Assembly (NCBI GenBank): GCA_025201345.1
Contig: JAIXMG010000002.1
Span: forward strand, 1,860,001 to 1,924,000
DNA length: 64,000 nt
Direction of reading: 5' to 3'
Origin: Thamnidium elegans
Lineage: Eukaryota > Mucoromycota > Mucoromycetes > Mucorales > Mucoraceae
The notes below the pieces were generated by a model, which saw only the letters and a program-made list of their open reading frames with translations, was not told the DNA's origin and ran no database searches. This document shows, piece after piece, positions 33,459 to 45,073 of the stretch. The translations under genes and the position numbers were made by a program. Numbering within the stretch: the stretch's first letter is position 1; every line of letters begins with the position of its first letter.

Positions 33459-36400
33459 TTATTTATTTTTAGTTTGCCTCATAGCTAAAGGCGCTACTGC
33501 ATTCATTGGTGGTGGTGGTGGCGGTTGTTGTTGCAGTGAACCTCTTGTTTGAAACTGTTGTGGTTGTTGATGTGCACTATAATATCCTATTGTTGTACTG
33601 GAAGAAGGTGGTGCTGGTGGTCCATTTAACCCTCTTATTACTTTATTACCCGCAACCATTCTATGATTCACTTTAGGACTAATTATTGCTGGCGGCGGAG
33701 GATCATTCCAAGTTGTTGGTTGACACACTGTTGCCGTTTGTGATGGTTGTGGGCTTTTAACTGCCGTATGATCTTTTATATTCTTTTTTTCAAATGGAAA
33801 TTGAGGTTCCTGATGACCTTTATGACGACCACTAGCATGAAACACTCTGTCACGTACGACGGATGACCCTCTACTGCTCATTCGAGCATAATCCGTAGGT
33901 GTTAAATTAATATACTTTAGTGCTACTTCTAACTGGCCTTGCGAAGCCATAAACTCAGCATATTCACAGTACTTTTGATAAAGATCTTTTAGTACGTATT
34001 CACCAGAATCAGACACAAGTGCATGGTCTTCGTAATCAATGGCCTTTCTGAAAATAGTAACTTTTTCTACTAGTGCCTGTAACCTCACGCCATGTGTTAT
34101 ACTATCTTTTATCTTTTCCTCTTGTTCAAACTGAGATATCCAAATAGTAGACACCTTTTCCAGTTGCCCTGCAGCAAGATAAAACAACGTTGCATGCGAC
34201 CGGTACTGTTCATCAAGGCTTAACCGATCGCCCAAGATTTCACAAAACCGACCAAAATTCTCAGATTGCGCAAAAGTGCATAATACAACAAGCACAGAGG
34301 CCCAGTCTTTTAAATCTGCGTCTCGGACAATAGCACTTAAATCGTCCTCGACAATACCTTGCAACAATCGAAGGTATGCAAATTTCTTGGTTTGGCTTTC
34401 GAAATATGTATTTTGCGTACGTGTTAATAAATCGCTACCGCCACACATGGCAATCATAAGCGCATCTGCAAATCGTTCAGTTGCTAAACAAACATTGACT
34501 GCAGATTCAAAATCGCCCAGTACAAGAGCGCGTGTGATTAAACTGTCTGCTTCGCTTGTGCCAGCAGTATAAAAACTAAAAGGACGACTTGTTTCAATCA
34601 TACTAGCACTAGGTTCCATTCTACCAAAGAACCCAACCTCTGGTTCTACTGCGTTTCCAAATAAAGTAGAGGCCGTAGCCGTATTCTCTTTTTTGTTTGG
34701 AGGTGGTAATAATGCATTAGCAGCAGCAATCACTTGGTCCCTTTCAAAACCAAGGTACTGCATCAACTTTTCTCGTGCATTGTCAGAGAACAACGTTTGC
34801 AACACTTGCCAGTCTTGTTGATCTTTACCGGCTCGAATACGGTCTTGTATTAATCCATCCACGTTGTTTTCTGTGGCAGATTCAAGCTGCTCTGAACGCT
34901 TGATGATCTCAAGATCGGTTTCGATTGTAGCTAATTTAATACGACGAGGTAATGCCTTGAGGTTAGGTAGCGCTGTGCCAGACGTTGCAGCTTCAAGTAC
35001 GGCCGATTGCGCTATTTTGTTGTTAAATGTTGCAAGTTTTCCGCTAAATCCAAAGGTGGCTCCCACAGGTCGGCGCAGCCATTTAGGTGGTTCTTTCAAG
35101 TAAAATTGAGAGCCTGGTGATATGGCTGTGTCGAACAGGTTGTCTGGCTGATTATTATTACATGTTGTATCTCGGATTGAAAGTATATTAATCTATATAT
35201 GTATAAGTTAGAAAGTATCCTGAATATTTGTAAGTATATATACTTACAGACCCATCAAAGGAAGCAGATGCTAATAAATCAGGTTGACGAGGACACCAAT
35301 CCACTTGATGAGTCGATTTACTACTTGTTAACAGTTCACCATTTAATTGCCCCGTATTTGGATTCCAGCATAACGTCTTTCCATCTTTTCCACTCGATAC
35401 TAAAAGATCGGAATCTTGCCTGCACCACGAAACGTCCAACACCCCTTTACTGTGACCGGATAATGTCTTTTCTGGCGATTGTGCATGACGCAAATCCCAT
35501 AATGAAATAATAGGGTTTTGATCATCACTTGAAGCTGTAACAATTTGTGTAGCCTACATATTCATCAGCTTTTGTTTACAAAAAAAAGGGGGTGGGGGTT
35601 ACTTACAATATCTGGGTGCCAGACAATAGATGAAATAGGTCCTCGTACAGGGTAAGCTAAAGTCATGACCTCTTTTTTATTTCGAAGATCCCATATAACA
35701 GTGTATCCGTTGGTAGACGAAGTTGAAACAATGTGCTGTACTTGACAATTCCATGCCACGCTACTGATTTCGTCCATTTTGGAGGACCTGGCACCAGGTG
35801 TGTATGGTGTGCTGGGTTGATTCAAATCCCAAATATAGACCTATTTTTTTTTAGAGGTCAGTTATTTGTTGCACATGATTTTTTTGTTGTTGTTTTTTTA
35901 CCTCGCTGTTACTACCTGCTGAGGCTAACAAGTTGGTTTGAAACAAATTGAAATCAAGAGCTGCGAGTGTACCTGAATGAGTTGATTTACGTAAAATCAA
36001 ACACTCTGTATCACTTTTTTTTTTTTTAAAAAAAAATAAAAAGTTAGTGATTTTTTTTCTTTGTGTGTGTGTGTGTGTGTGTGCTTATATTACCTTTTGT
36101 TATTGAGAATAGAAGAAGGATCCCAAAGCTCAAGATCGCCTGTATCCATACCACCTGCAATCATGCCATGTTCATTAGAACCAATATGGCCCCAAGCTAA
36201 TGTATTGAATCTGCCATTTACTTTTATTTTTTAGTTTTATCCTATATATACAGTTTTCTTTTTTCTAACCTCGAGGTTGTACCGACTTTATGAGACGCTT
36301 GTGGGCTAAAAGACCCGGACTCAAGCTTAAATAACTCTAGCTCGGAAGTGCTAGAGAACGACTCATCTAATGCACCAGACATGGTACTTGTGGCCAGAAT

Positions 36401-36463
36401 ATGGTGTCCCGGGCTCCAAGCAAACTTTGAAGTACGACGTATCTCGTTTAACTTTCTTGTCAT
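33459..36463 (-). CDS. SEC31: COPII outer-coat protein Sec31
   Basis: Six minus-strand exons: 36270-36463, 36094-36210, 35902-36013, 35607-35840, 35248-35553, 33459-35192; 2697 nt, 898 residues. With Sec13, Sec31 forms the outer cage of COPII vesicles leaving the ER. The start MTRKLNEIRRTSKFAWSP matches the Sec31 N-terminus. WD repeats fill residues 1 to about 330, followed by the conserved WLRRPVGATFGFSGKL segment and the alpha-solenoid (about 400-740). A short Pro/Gln-rich tail closes it (QQQPPPPPPMNAVAPLAM). It is clearly shorter than most Sec31 (about 1,200 residues): the long Pro-rich stretch and C-terminal SRA1-like helical domain are missing, and I found no downstream exon. Exon 2 uses the acceptor GGCAG. 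Confidence 0.93.
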
Positions 36464-37011
36464 ATTTATATGTTACTGAAGAAAAGGGGGAAAGCAGAAA
36501 AAATAAAATCACGAAAATAAAATCAATCCAAAGTCCGTGCTTTTTTTTACCTTCATTACATAAACATAGAATAAAGTAAAACTGTGAGTATAAGTAAAAT
36601 AATATAGGAAAGTAGGCTTCCGAGTAACAGGTATAAAATAGCGATTTTATATATATATATATATACATATATTTGGAAGATTGCAAATATGTGCATTTAC
36701 TGTAACTTCCTCTGGGTATTTCTGCCAAATTTAAAAGTATTCTGGCTTTTGATCCAGACGAAAAAATAAATGTATACCCGTCCAATTATATGACAAAGTA
36801 GTTAATTATACAAACGTAATATAAAAAAATACGTATTATCTCTCCTCATCTCAAATAATAAATTAACTTTTATAATTATTAGGTTCAGAGCAAAGCCAAA
36901 ATTATATATACGTATAACAGTTTTTTTTTCTTTTTTTTACTTTGATAAAATGCGCAAAAAGAAAAAAGAACAATGTTTACATATAAATCTTAGCTTGAAC
37001 GGGCTCGAAAC
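36464..37011. other. SEC31 upstream region
   Basis: 548 bp before the SEC31 start, with an AT dinucleotide run at 36647-36664. No gene recognised; minus-strand frames here are fed by repeats. Confidence 0.5.
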
Positions 37012-37450
37012 ATGAAGACGCAAAGGTCAGAAGAGAGCTCTCGACTAGATTCGATTGAAACTCGAGAGCCTTCTATCAAGAAACTTAATGATGCAGAAGA
37101 CGAACAAGAAATTGAAGCAGCGTCTTTCTAAAAAGATTCAAGATTGTATATAAGCTTCAAAAACAGTCAAAACTGCATGTCTCAAAAAAAAAAGCTAGAC
37201 AGGGGAGCAGAAAAGTACTCGCGCTACAGAGATAGAGAGCTTACTAAGAAAAAGGAAACGCCTCTGCAACGATGGGCCATACTTGTTGAAAGTGATTCCA
37301 ACAATTTAGCTTCTGATAACAAAAAGATTGCAAAGGGAAAAAGAAGCCGAGGTTTTTTCTCAAAAAATCAAAGAAATAAATCTTGGTGAAGAAGACGAAT
37401 ACACGGTGCGTCTTCGTCCGTTGCAAAAGAAAAAAAAATCCTACTAGAAA
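37012..37450 (+). pseudogene. Possible frameshifted pseudogene of a charged, helical protein
   Basis: From ATG 37012 a frame reads KTQRSEESSRLDSIETREPS, then KLNDAEDEQEIEAASF and a TAA at 37129-37131. Protein-like text then alternates between frames: LDRGAEKYSRYRDRELTKKK and LVESDSNNLASDNKK in one, and RLQREKEAEVFSQKIKEINL then GEEDEYTVRLRPLQKKK (about 37329-37432) in another. This looks like one coiled-coil protein broken by a stop and small indels, without visible introns. A 27-A run follows at 37548-37574, which would fit a retrocopy tail or just be local A-richness. Family unknown. Confidence 0.3.
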
Positions 37451-37547
37451 AGTTGAAATTCTCTCTTCATCACCCTGCAAGCTCTTCTATAACTGAATTC
37501 TATTATTTAATCTCTTTATCCATCATTTCGTATTAATACCGTCATCC

Positions 37548-37580
<33 letters not shown>

Positions 37581-38056
37581 CCTTCCCCTTTTTTTTTAGC
37601 TAGAATTTTATTTATTTATTCCTTTTATTGGGCAATAATAGTTAGTGGGTACAATATACTTTTAGAGTATTTAAAATAGCCAGCATCTAAATAAGAGACC
37701 TTTAACTTTAACGATTACCAAGATCGACGATACGTTTTCATACTCCAAACTATTGTCGTTAATATTAAGAAACGATGCTTCCCTTTTGGTTATATTCTGG
37801 ATTCAATCTCAAAAGAGATTTTTTTAACATGACCCAAAGTATTGGATGTATCATAGGATATACTGCAAATAATTTAATTTAACTCACTCCAAAGCGTATA
37901 AACTAACCGTTTCTTAAAAACGTGCTACAATCAAAACTGAACGAGTAAAGCATGCCTTTTTTTTTAAACCCTCCCTCCCCCCCCCCCTTATTTTTTTGAA
38001 TATAACAAGTTTATTTACATTGCTGAAATCGATTTTTTTTTTCGCGCGCGCGTTTT
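37451..38056. other. Intergenic, EDC3 3' side
   Basis: AT-rich spacer with a 27-A run (37548-37574), a C-run of about 10 at 37979-37988 and a CG dinucleotide run (CGCGCGCGCG, 38043-38052) just past the EDC3 stop. No gene seen. Confidence 0.5.
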
Positions 38057-39282
38057 TTAAGCGTATTCCAAAGCTAAAACGAAATCACTACCCCAAGGTA
38101 TATGGAAATTACTTATGATTGATTTGAAACAGAGGAAGGATAAACCAGCATCAGCCAAGAACAGCTCGCCTGTGACATTACGGGATGTACAACCGGTATA
38201 AGGAGCTGAAAGACAGAGAGTCCACTTAGGCGTAATATAATGGTTAGCAGGAAACGCGCCATTATCAGGATTAACACCACTAGGAAAATCAATACTCAAT
38301 ACAGGAGCTTTATTTGCGTTAGCCCAACTCATTTGACTCTTGACGGTAGCCGAAACCTTTCTAGTTTCAGGACCTAACAATGCATCGACAATTAAATCAA
38401 CTGGTGTAGTATACTGATTAGGAAGTTCATTAATGGATGTAGTAATACGTGCACCAGAGAATTTTGCAAGTGCCTTGTATTGCTCCACAGTAGGTTCATT
38501 GGATTCTTCAGGAATAGAAATAATAACTTGACATCCACGGTTAGCTAAATGACGAGCTGCTGCAATACCAAATTCACCGATAGATGTAGGTCCTGTCAAG
38601 ATAACAATTACCGGCGCTGCATTATGGTTATCGGGTTGTATACGACGATGACCTCCGATAGCCTTTAATACCATCATACTTATACCAAATGCTCCATTCT
38701 CGATCAACTGCGACTTTGTGAATCCAGACTCACCTAATTAAAAGCGTAACGAGTTGATATATTATACATATATTTTTATATAAAAAACTTACTTGCGATT
38801 TGTTTGGCGTGTTCCATTTGGGATGAAGTAACAGTAGGGATTTGAATACCACCAGATACAGTCAATATACGGCAAGGTTCAACTACAACAGGTTTAGCAG
38901 TGAATTGAGGTTGAGGAGTGACAGAGCCACTTCTTCTTGCTTTGGGAGGAATAAGAGAAATAGGTACCATATTTTGTTTTGAAGAAACATCCATGATAGG
39001 AGGAGTTCTACTAGGCCTCTCATTACCAGCAGTATTATTATTCTCCTTTTTTTTAAACGACATATTACTACTACTTTCGGCATTCTTTTTTAGTTGGATT
39101 TTTTTTACAACACCTTTACCACTTTCAAATTCTGAATAATCTTCAAATATAACCATCTCCTTTGCTACCTTTTTAACTTTTTTAGCTCCAAACAAAGGTT
39201 TTTTAGGTTCTGTAAATTCAGGTGTGCTGGTAACACTAATAATAGCTGGGTCTTGAAAAGGAAATTTCTGTTGACTTGTGTT

Positions 39283-39347
<65 letters not shown>

Positions 39348-39616
39348 GAAATAGCATGGATGGATCCAAAGATCTGTTTAAGTTTTCTTGTGGTCTACTA
39401 CGATTACTACTTTGCACGAATAAGATAGCAGGATCAACATTGCTCGATCGGTTAGAGCTATCATTGATATTTAATTTTTTCATTTGAGATGATACAATAG
39501 CAGGATCTCTAGGAGGAACTGGACTAATGGATTGTTGGTATACAATAGCTGGGTCTATATATAACATTTGAGGGTGCATTGAATAAAGCATATGTTGTTG
39601 TTGTTGCTGTTGCTGT

Positions 39617-39651
<35 letters not shown>

Positions 39652-40204
39652 TTGTTGTTGTTGTTGTTGTATTTGTCGTTGTTGCTGATGGAGTTGTTGC
39701 TGTTGCAATTGCTGCTCCTTCTCTTGTTCTAATTGCAGTTCTTTTAATCGAGTTTTTTCTTCAAGTTGTTTGCTAAGTACGCTATTTTGTCTTATAATTT
39801 CCTGATGTTGTTCTTCAAGTCGTTTTTGATGCTCTTGTTCGAGTCGTTGTTGATGCTCTTGTTCGAGTCGTTGTTGATGCTGCTGTTTTAACATTTGTTG
39901 GTGTTGTTGCTTTTGCATTTGTTCTTCAGGTGTTGGACCAGGTGCCTTTTCAAGGACTTGTAAGTCTTTGATAAGATTTCGCTTAATAGATAAAATATCT
40001 TCTTGAGTTTGAATACCAAACTTGTTTATAACAGAAACTAAAAACATATATAAGATGAACTGATTATAGGTTAAATACAAACATGTTTTTTTTACCATTT
40101 TTCAATACGAGATTATCACTTTCGTCTTTTCCGTGAATGTTGCCCTTTATAATAGTATCGTTAACAACCATAACTTGTACGTAGACACCGTGATATTTAT
40201 CCAT
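38057..40204 (-). CDS. EDC3: Enhancer of mRNA decapping 3 (Edc3), polyglutamine-rich
   Basis: Three minus-strand exons: 40096-40204, 38793-40037, 38057-38733; 2031 nt, 676 residues. Edc3 is a P-body scaffold that binds Dcp2 and the helicase Dhh1. The N-terminal Lsm-like domain (MDKYHGVYVQVMVVNDTIIK, then GNIHGKDESDNLVLKNV) is followed by a long Gln-rich linker. The linker has two tracts, about residues 140-175 (mixed CAA/CAG) and a pure CAA run of about 22 (39283-39348). The C-terminal YjeF-N Rossmann-like domain (about 445-676; VIVILTGPTSIGEFGIAAAR, VDLIVDALLG, SIDFPSG) mediates dimerisation in known Edc3. The central FDF-type motif is not obvious; MVIFEDYSEFESG may be its diverged form. It shares a roughly 200-bp divergent promoter with VPS18. 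Confidence 0.9.
39283..39348. repeat. CAA/TTG trinucleotide repeat in EDC3, 22 units
   Basis: Pure TTG run on the plus strand (CAA on the coding strand), encoding polyglutamine in the Edc3 linker. A second, mixed CAA/CAG tract is at 39594-39670. Length is likely to vary between isolates. Confidence 0.95.
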
Positions 40205-40210
40205 TTCTAC

Positions 40211-40222
40211 AAAACGCGTTTT
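40211..40222. promoter_or_regulatory. MCB-like palindrome upstream of EDC3
   Basis: AAAACGCGTTTT, a perfect 12-bp palindrome with an ACGCGT core, lies 7 bp before the EDC3 ATG in the EDC3-VPS18 intergenic region. ACGCGT is the MluI cell-cycle box bound by MBF in yeasts; function here is not shown. Confidence 0.4.
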
Positions 40223-40408
40223 ATGTATGTATACAGATAGTTTTTTGATTAAAAGGGAAAGAGAATACGTCTTTTACTCCCCCCTCCCCCTTTTTTCTTA
40301 TAAGTCAGCTGTGACGTCTGCAGAACGTTTTTTTTTTTAAAAAAAAGGATGTTCCCTTTGGAAATATATCCATTTTTTCGCCATTACCCAACTTTTTAAA
40401 ACCCCCCA

Positions 40409-43224
40409 ATGTCACTGTTTGATGATTTCCTGGAATCGACTGAGTCTACAGTAAATACAGTAGATAATGTACAAGATGACCGGAAACTAAGCAATGGACA
40501 TAATAAACCTTCCCGAATAAATAAAGTAACATCATCTTTTTTTTTTTGGTTTATGCTAAATTCTCGACTGTTTTTTTAAAACTCTACTCTTTTTTTATTA
40601 TTATTATTATTATTAGAGAGAAACAGGATTTGTAGCAACTGGGGTAAATAAAGGTCAGGACCTTCTATTCTTATTACAGTATGTTCAGTTTCAGTTACCA
40701 GCTACTTTGGTGTCAATGACTGTCGAGAACAATATATTAGCGGCGGTATTAGATAATTTTCGCATATTAAGAATCGATCTTGATAATCCTATGGAAGTGG
40801 ACGGTATATACACTTACTTATAAACATGAAGCATTTTTTATCTAATAACTAATAATGGAGTATTTATATAAATTTTAGTGGTGGAAATTTCAAGAAAAGC
40901 AAGCGATAGTAAAGTGACACAACTCTTTTTAGATCCTACAGGTCGGCATATTATAGTAACAGCAGATAATGGAGATAATTATTACTTGTATCAAAAGTGG
41001 AGAAGAACTAAGGAACTGGGTAAATTAAAGGCAAGTTGCGTATATATATATGTGTGTGTGTGTATGTTTTGTAAGTAATATATAAACAATGAATATATTA
41101 TATAGGGGTTGATGATTACAGCTATTGCTTGGAACAAGTATGCCAATATATCCAGTTCAAAGACGCGAGAGATTTTAATCGGTACAAGTAATGGAGTTGT
41201 ATATGAAACTTATTTGGAGCCAAATGATGAATTTTTTCGACGTGAAGAGAAATACGTGATTCAATTATTTTCTTTGCATGAACCAACAATGGCTATTACG
41301 GGACTTTCATTTGAAAAGTTTCCAACTGATAGACGTAAATACTTGATAATGATATCTACCTCAACTAGGTTATATCATTTTGTTGGTTATATTAGATATA
41401 CAAATACAAATACGAACGAAACAAGTGAAAGAGCTTTATTCGAATTAGTATTTGCTGAATATGAACATAACCCTGAATTTCAGGAATTACCTAATCAACT
41501 TGGATATAGTAAAATGCTGCTCTTCAATCGTTTTCCTGAATTACAGTTAAAAGGCGTACCTCAATTGTTTATTTGGTTAACTGGTGTTGGTATCTATCAA
41601 GGTGATTTGAACTTTAATGAAAGAAATGACCAACATATTATCGATAACGCAAAGTTAATTTCTTTCCCACCAACCAGCTACGATGAAGATTCTGGAAATC
41701 TTGTTACTGATATACCTATTTCGATTGCTATCACTGAATTTCATTTTATTTTACTATATCAAGATTATGTAAGAGCAGTATGTAGATTAAATAATAAGAT
41801 TGTATATGAAGAAATTATTCCGTTAAATAAGAATGAAGCTGTACGTGGAATATCTGTTGATAATGTAAAAAGGACTTATTGGATCTATACAACTGATGCA
41901 ATGTATGAATTGGTTATAAAAGATGAAGATAGAGATGTTTGGAAACTCTATTTACAAAAAAAAGAATATGCTGTTGCTCTTCAGTACTGTAAAGAGCAAT
42001 ATCAAAAGACTCAAGTTTATACAGCTCAAGCAAAAGACGATTTTGATCAACATAAATATATGCAAAGTGCAAAGTATTTCGCTAAAAGCACTGTACCGTT
42101 TGAAGAAGTCGCTTTAAAGTTTACTCAGAAAAAGGAACGTGATGCATTACGATTCTTTTTAATCAGCAGGCTAGAACGACTTGAACCGAGTGTAAGATTC
42201 GTTAATATTATTATTACTATTATTATAACTGCATACTAACCTTTATTAAACAATAGGATCGTACCCAAAAGACACTTATATCTACTTGGTTGGTTGAACT
42301 CTACTTGTTTAAAATGAATCAATTAGAAGATATGACTGCCTCTGTCAACTTTACTTCCACATCAGGTACAACTAAACCAGCATCATACTACGTTAAAGAA
42401 CAACATAGAATCAAAGACGAGTTTAGAACCTTTCTTGAAATGTATGGTGATAATTTACATATCCCAACAACGTATAAACTAATCTCAAGTCATGGTCGTC
42501 ATTCAGAAATCTTGTATTATGCCTTTTATATTGGTGATTTTGAAAAAGTAATTGACAATTGGATATCTGAAAAGAACTGGGATAAAGCAATTCAAGTGCT
42601 TGATGGTCAAGTAAGTTTTTATTTATTTATTATAGTATAAGTGTGTGTGTGTGTGTGTGTGTGTGTTCTAATCTTTACGTAGAATAAACCTGATTTGTTT
42701 TATAAATTTAGTTTACCCTTGATGGAAAATGTGCCAGAAAAGGCTGTTGATATGTGGATTAATCATTCAAAGTTAAATCCTAGGCATTTAATTCCTGCCT
42801 TATTACGATGCAATCATGCAAATAGAATAAATAGAGCCTCAGAGGTAAAACGAAAAAAGAGATTTAGGATAACAAACACGGATATTTATTATATTATGCA
42901 GAATCAAGCAATACGATACCTTTCTCACGTAGTATCTACACTAGGAAATACTGATTCACTTATTCATAATTTTCTTCTAACACTATATGCCACTCAACCT
43001 ACTACAGATGAAACAGCTCTACTAACGTTTTTGAAGAATGAGGTAAATAATATATATAAACAACAATAATAAAACTAATTGAGTGTATTGTAGGGTCGTG
43101 AAATGCATTATAAATTAGATTATGCGTTAAGAATATGTAGTCATCATGGACGAACACAGAGCTGTGTTCATATCTATAGTCAAATGGGATTGTTTGAAGA
43201 AGCTGTGTCTTTAGCATTAGAGGT

Positions 43225-43265
<41 letters not shown>

Positions 43266-44162
43266 TAAATATCTTACTCGTTTCTTATATGTAGCATCGA
43301 GACCTTGACCTTGCACGAGCAAATGCTGATAAACCAGAAGATGATGATGTACTTCGTAAAAAGTTATGGGTTAGTATTGCCAGATATGTAATTCAAGACA
43401 ATAAGGATATCAAGAGGTAAATATATAAACATATATATATATATATATATATATATTTGTATAAAGTGCTATGTATTAAATTCAATGACTTAATTTGCAG
43501 TGCTATGCAATTCTTGAAACAATGTGATCTTTTAAAGATGGAAGACATACTACCATTCTTTCCTGATTTTGTATTAATTGATGATTTCAAGGATGAAATT
43601 TGTTCTGCATTAGAAGAATACAATATTGGTATAGAAGAGTTAAAGATGGAAATGGACAATGCTACACTTAGTGCGGATCATATTCGATTAGATATTCGTA
43701 AATTGAAAAAGAGGTATTTTACATTAAAACGTGTTTTTTATTTATTTATTTACTTTTCCTTTTTTTTTTTTTGTGAGTAGATTTGCTATTGTAAAAGAAG
43801 ATCAGGTTTGTGTTCTTTGTGAATACCCATTGTTAACTAGACAATTCTATGTGTTCCCATGTAACCATGAATACCATGCTGATTGTTTAATAAACAAAGT
43901 AACAAAGTATTTACCTACAAGATTGATTAGAAAACTAGCTGATATACAAGAACAACTTTCACGAGAATTTAAATCTACTAGAACAATACAATCCGAAGAT
44001 GAAAAAGCAATAAGTGCTAAAATCGAATCATTAAGATACGAATTGGATGATATTGTAGCTCATCAATGTGTTATGTGCGGTGATATTATGATCAATTCTA
44101 TTACATTACCATTTATAGGTGAAGATGAAGCAGATTTTGCAGCAAGTTGGAAAATTATGTAA
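40409..44162 (+). CDS. VPS18: Vps18/Pep3, HOPS-CORVET core subunit with RING finger
   Basis: Eleven exons (40409-40525, 40617-40803, 40879-41030, 41106-42191, 42257-42610, 42683-42844, 42902-43042, 43094-43222, 43295-43416, 43501-43713, 43781-44162); 3045 nt, 1014 residues. Class C Vps protein of the tethering complexes for endosome and vacuole fusion. N-terminal beta-propeller (FVATGVNKGQDLLFLLQYV; ITAIAWNK), central clathrin-type alpha-solenoid (YYAFYIGDFEKVIDNWI), C-terminal coiled coil (EEYNIGIEELKMEMDNATL) and RING-H2 (CVLCEYPLL, then FPCNHEYHADCL and CVMCG). The third intron appears to start with GC (AAG|GCAAGT) rather than GT. Using the nearby GTATAT donor instead would insert KASC in frame. 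Confidence 0.94.
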
Positions 44163-44197
44163 TAGCAATAATAAAAAAAAAATCCTAATTTATTATC

Positions 44198-44946
44198 TTA
44201 ATTACTAGTTTCTATTATATTAAGAAACCATCTATTGTCAGATAAAATAATAACTTCATCGACTATTTGTAAAAGGAAAGTATTTGTTTGATTTGAAGTA
44301 AGTTTCATTCTCAATGGTCTAGATAAGTCTTCTTGCGTGTCTTCTAATAAGTAATCTTCTAAGGACATCGATTGGTTTAATGTAATAGGATATGTACGCG
44401 TACGAATACGAACATTCTACAATTAACATATTAGACATGTTTTTTTTTTATACTTGTTTAAAAGAAAAAAAAAAAGCTTACTCTTGTAGCGTCATTATTA
44501 TCTTGTAAAATTCTTTTTTTATTTTCAAGTCGCGAGCTGATATTCATTGTTTCTGATTGTAAAGGTAAAGAATCGAGTGAAAACTGATTAGGTTGAGAAT
44601 CAGGATCAAACTCTTCCAAAATATCTTTCCATAATAAAGATACAGGGATGTTTGTTCTAATACGACAAGGTAAACTTGTCTCTTCTTCTACTGATCCAAT
44701 CTCTTTTTCTGCATTCTTTTTAATGGGTGATAAATAATACAAGATACTATTTTTGCACAAAGGTTCCGCATTAGTAGTAGCGGCAACAGTAGTAGTATTA
44801 GTAGGTTTGGCTAATCGTTCATAGATTGGTTGTGGTGCTTGTACTGCAAAATGGCTTACTGCACTAGCATCTTGTTTAAACTGATTTGTTTCAATCGAGT
44901 TTTTATTTCTTGATTTTCTTGTATTAAAAAATGAATTGATAGACAT
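44198..44946 (-). CDS. Protein of unknown function, 227 residues
   Basis: Two minus-strand exons, 44482-44946 and 44198-44416, joined in phase 0 (GTAAGC...TTGTAG), give 227 residues. The gene converges on VPS18 with only 35 bp between stops. The N-terminal third is polar (MSINSFFNTRKSRNKNSIET), the middle Ser/Thr/Glu-rich. The C-terminal third (NVRIRTRTYPITLNQSMSLE, then LRMKLTSNQTNTFLLQIVDE and VIILSDNRWFLNII) looks like a small beta-rich domain. No motif recognised. It could be missed as a single-exon ORF because the second exon is short. Confidence 0.6.
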
Positions 44947-45073
44947 ATGTTTTTTTTTTCTTAAAGTGAAACAGAAAAAAAGGAAAAAATAAAAAAATAG
45001 ACCAAGCTTTAAATAGTGTACTTTTTTTATTTTCTCTTTTTTTCACCCTTTTCCTTTTTTCTTTTTATAAATA

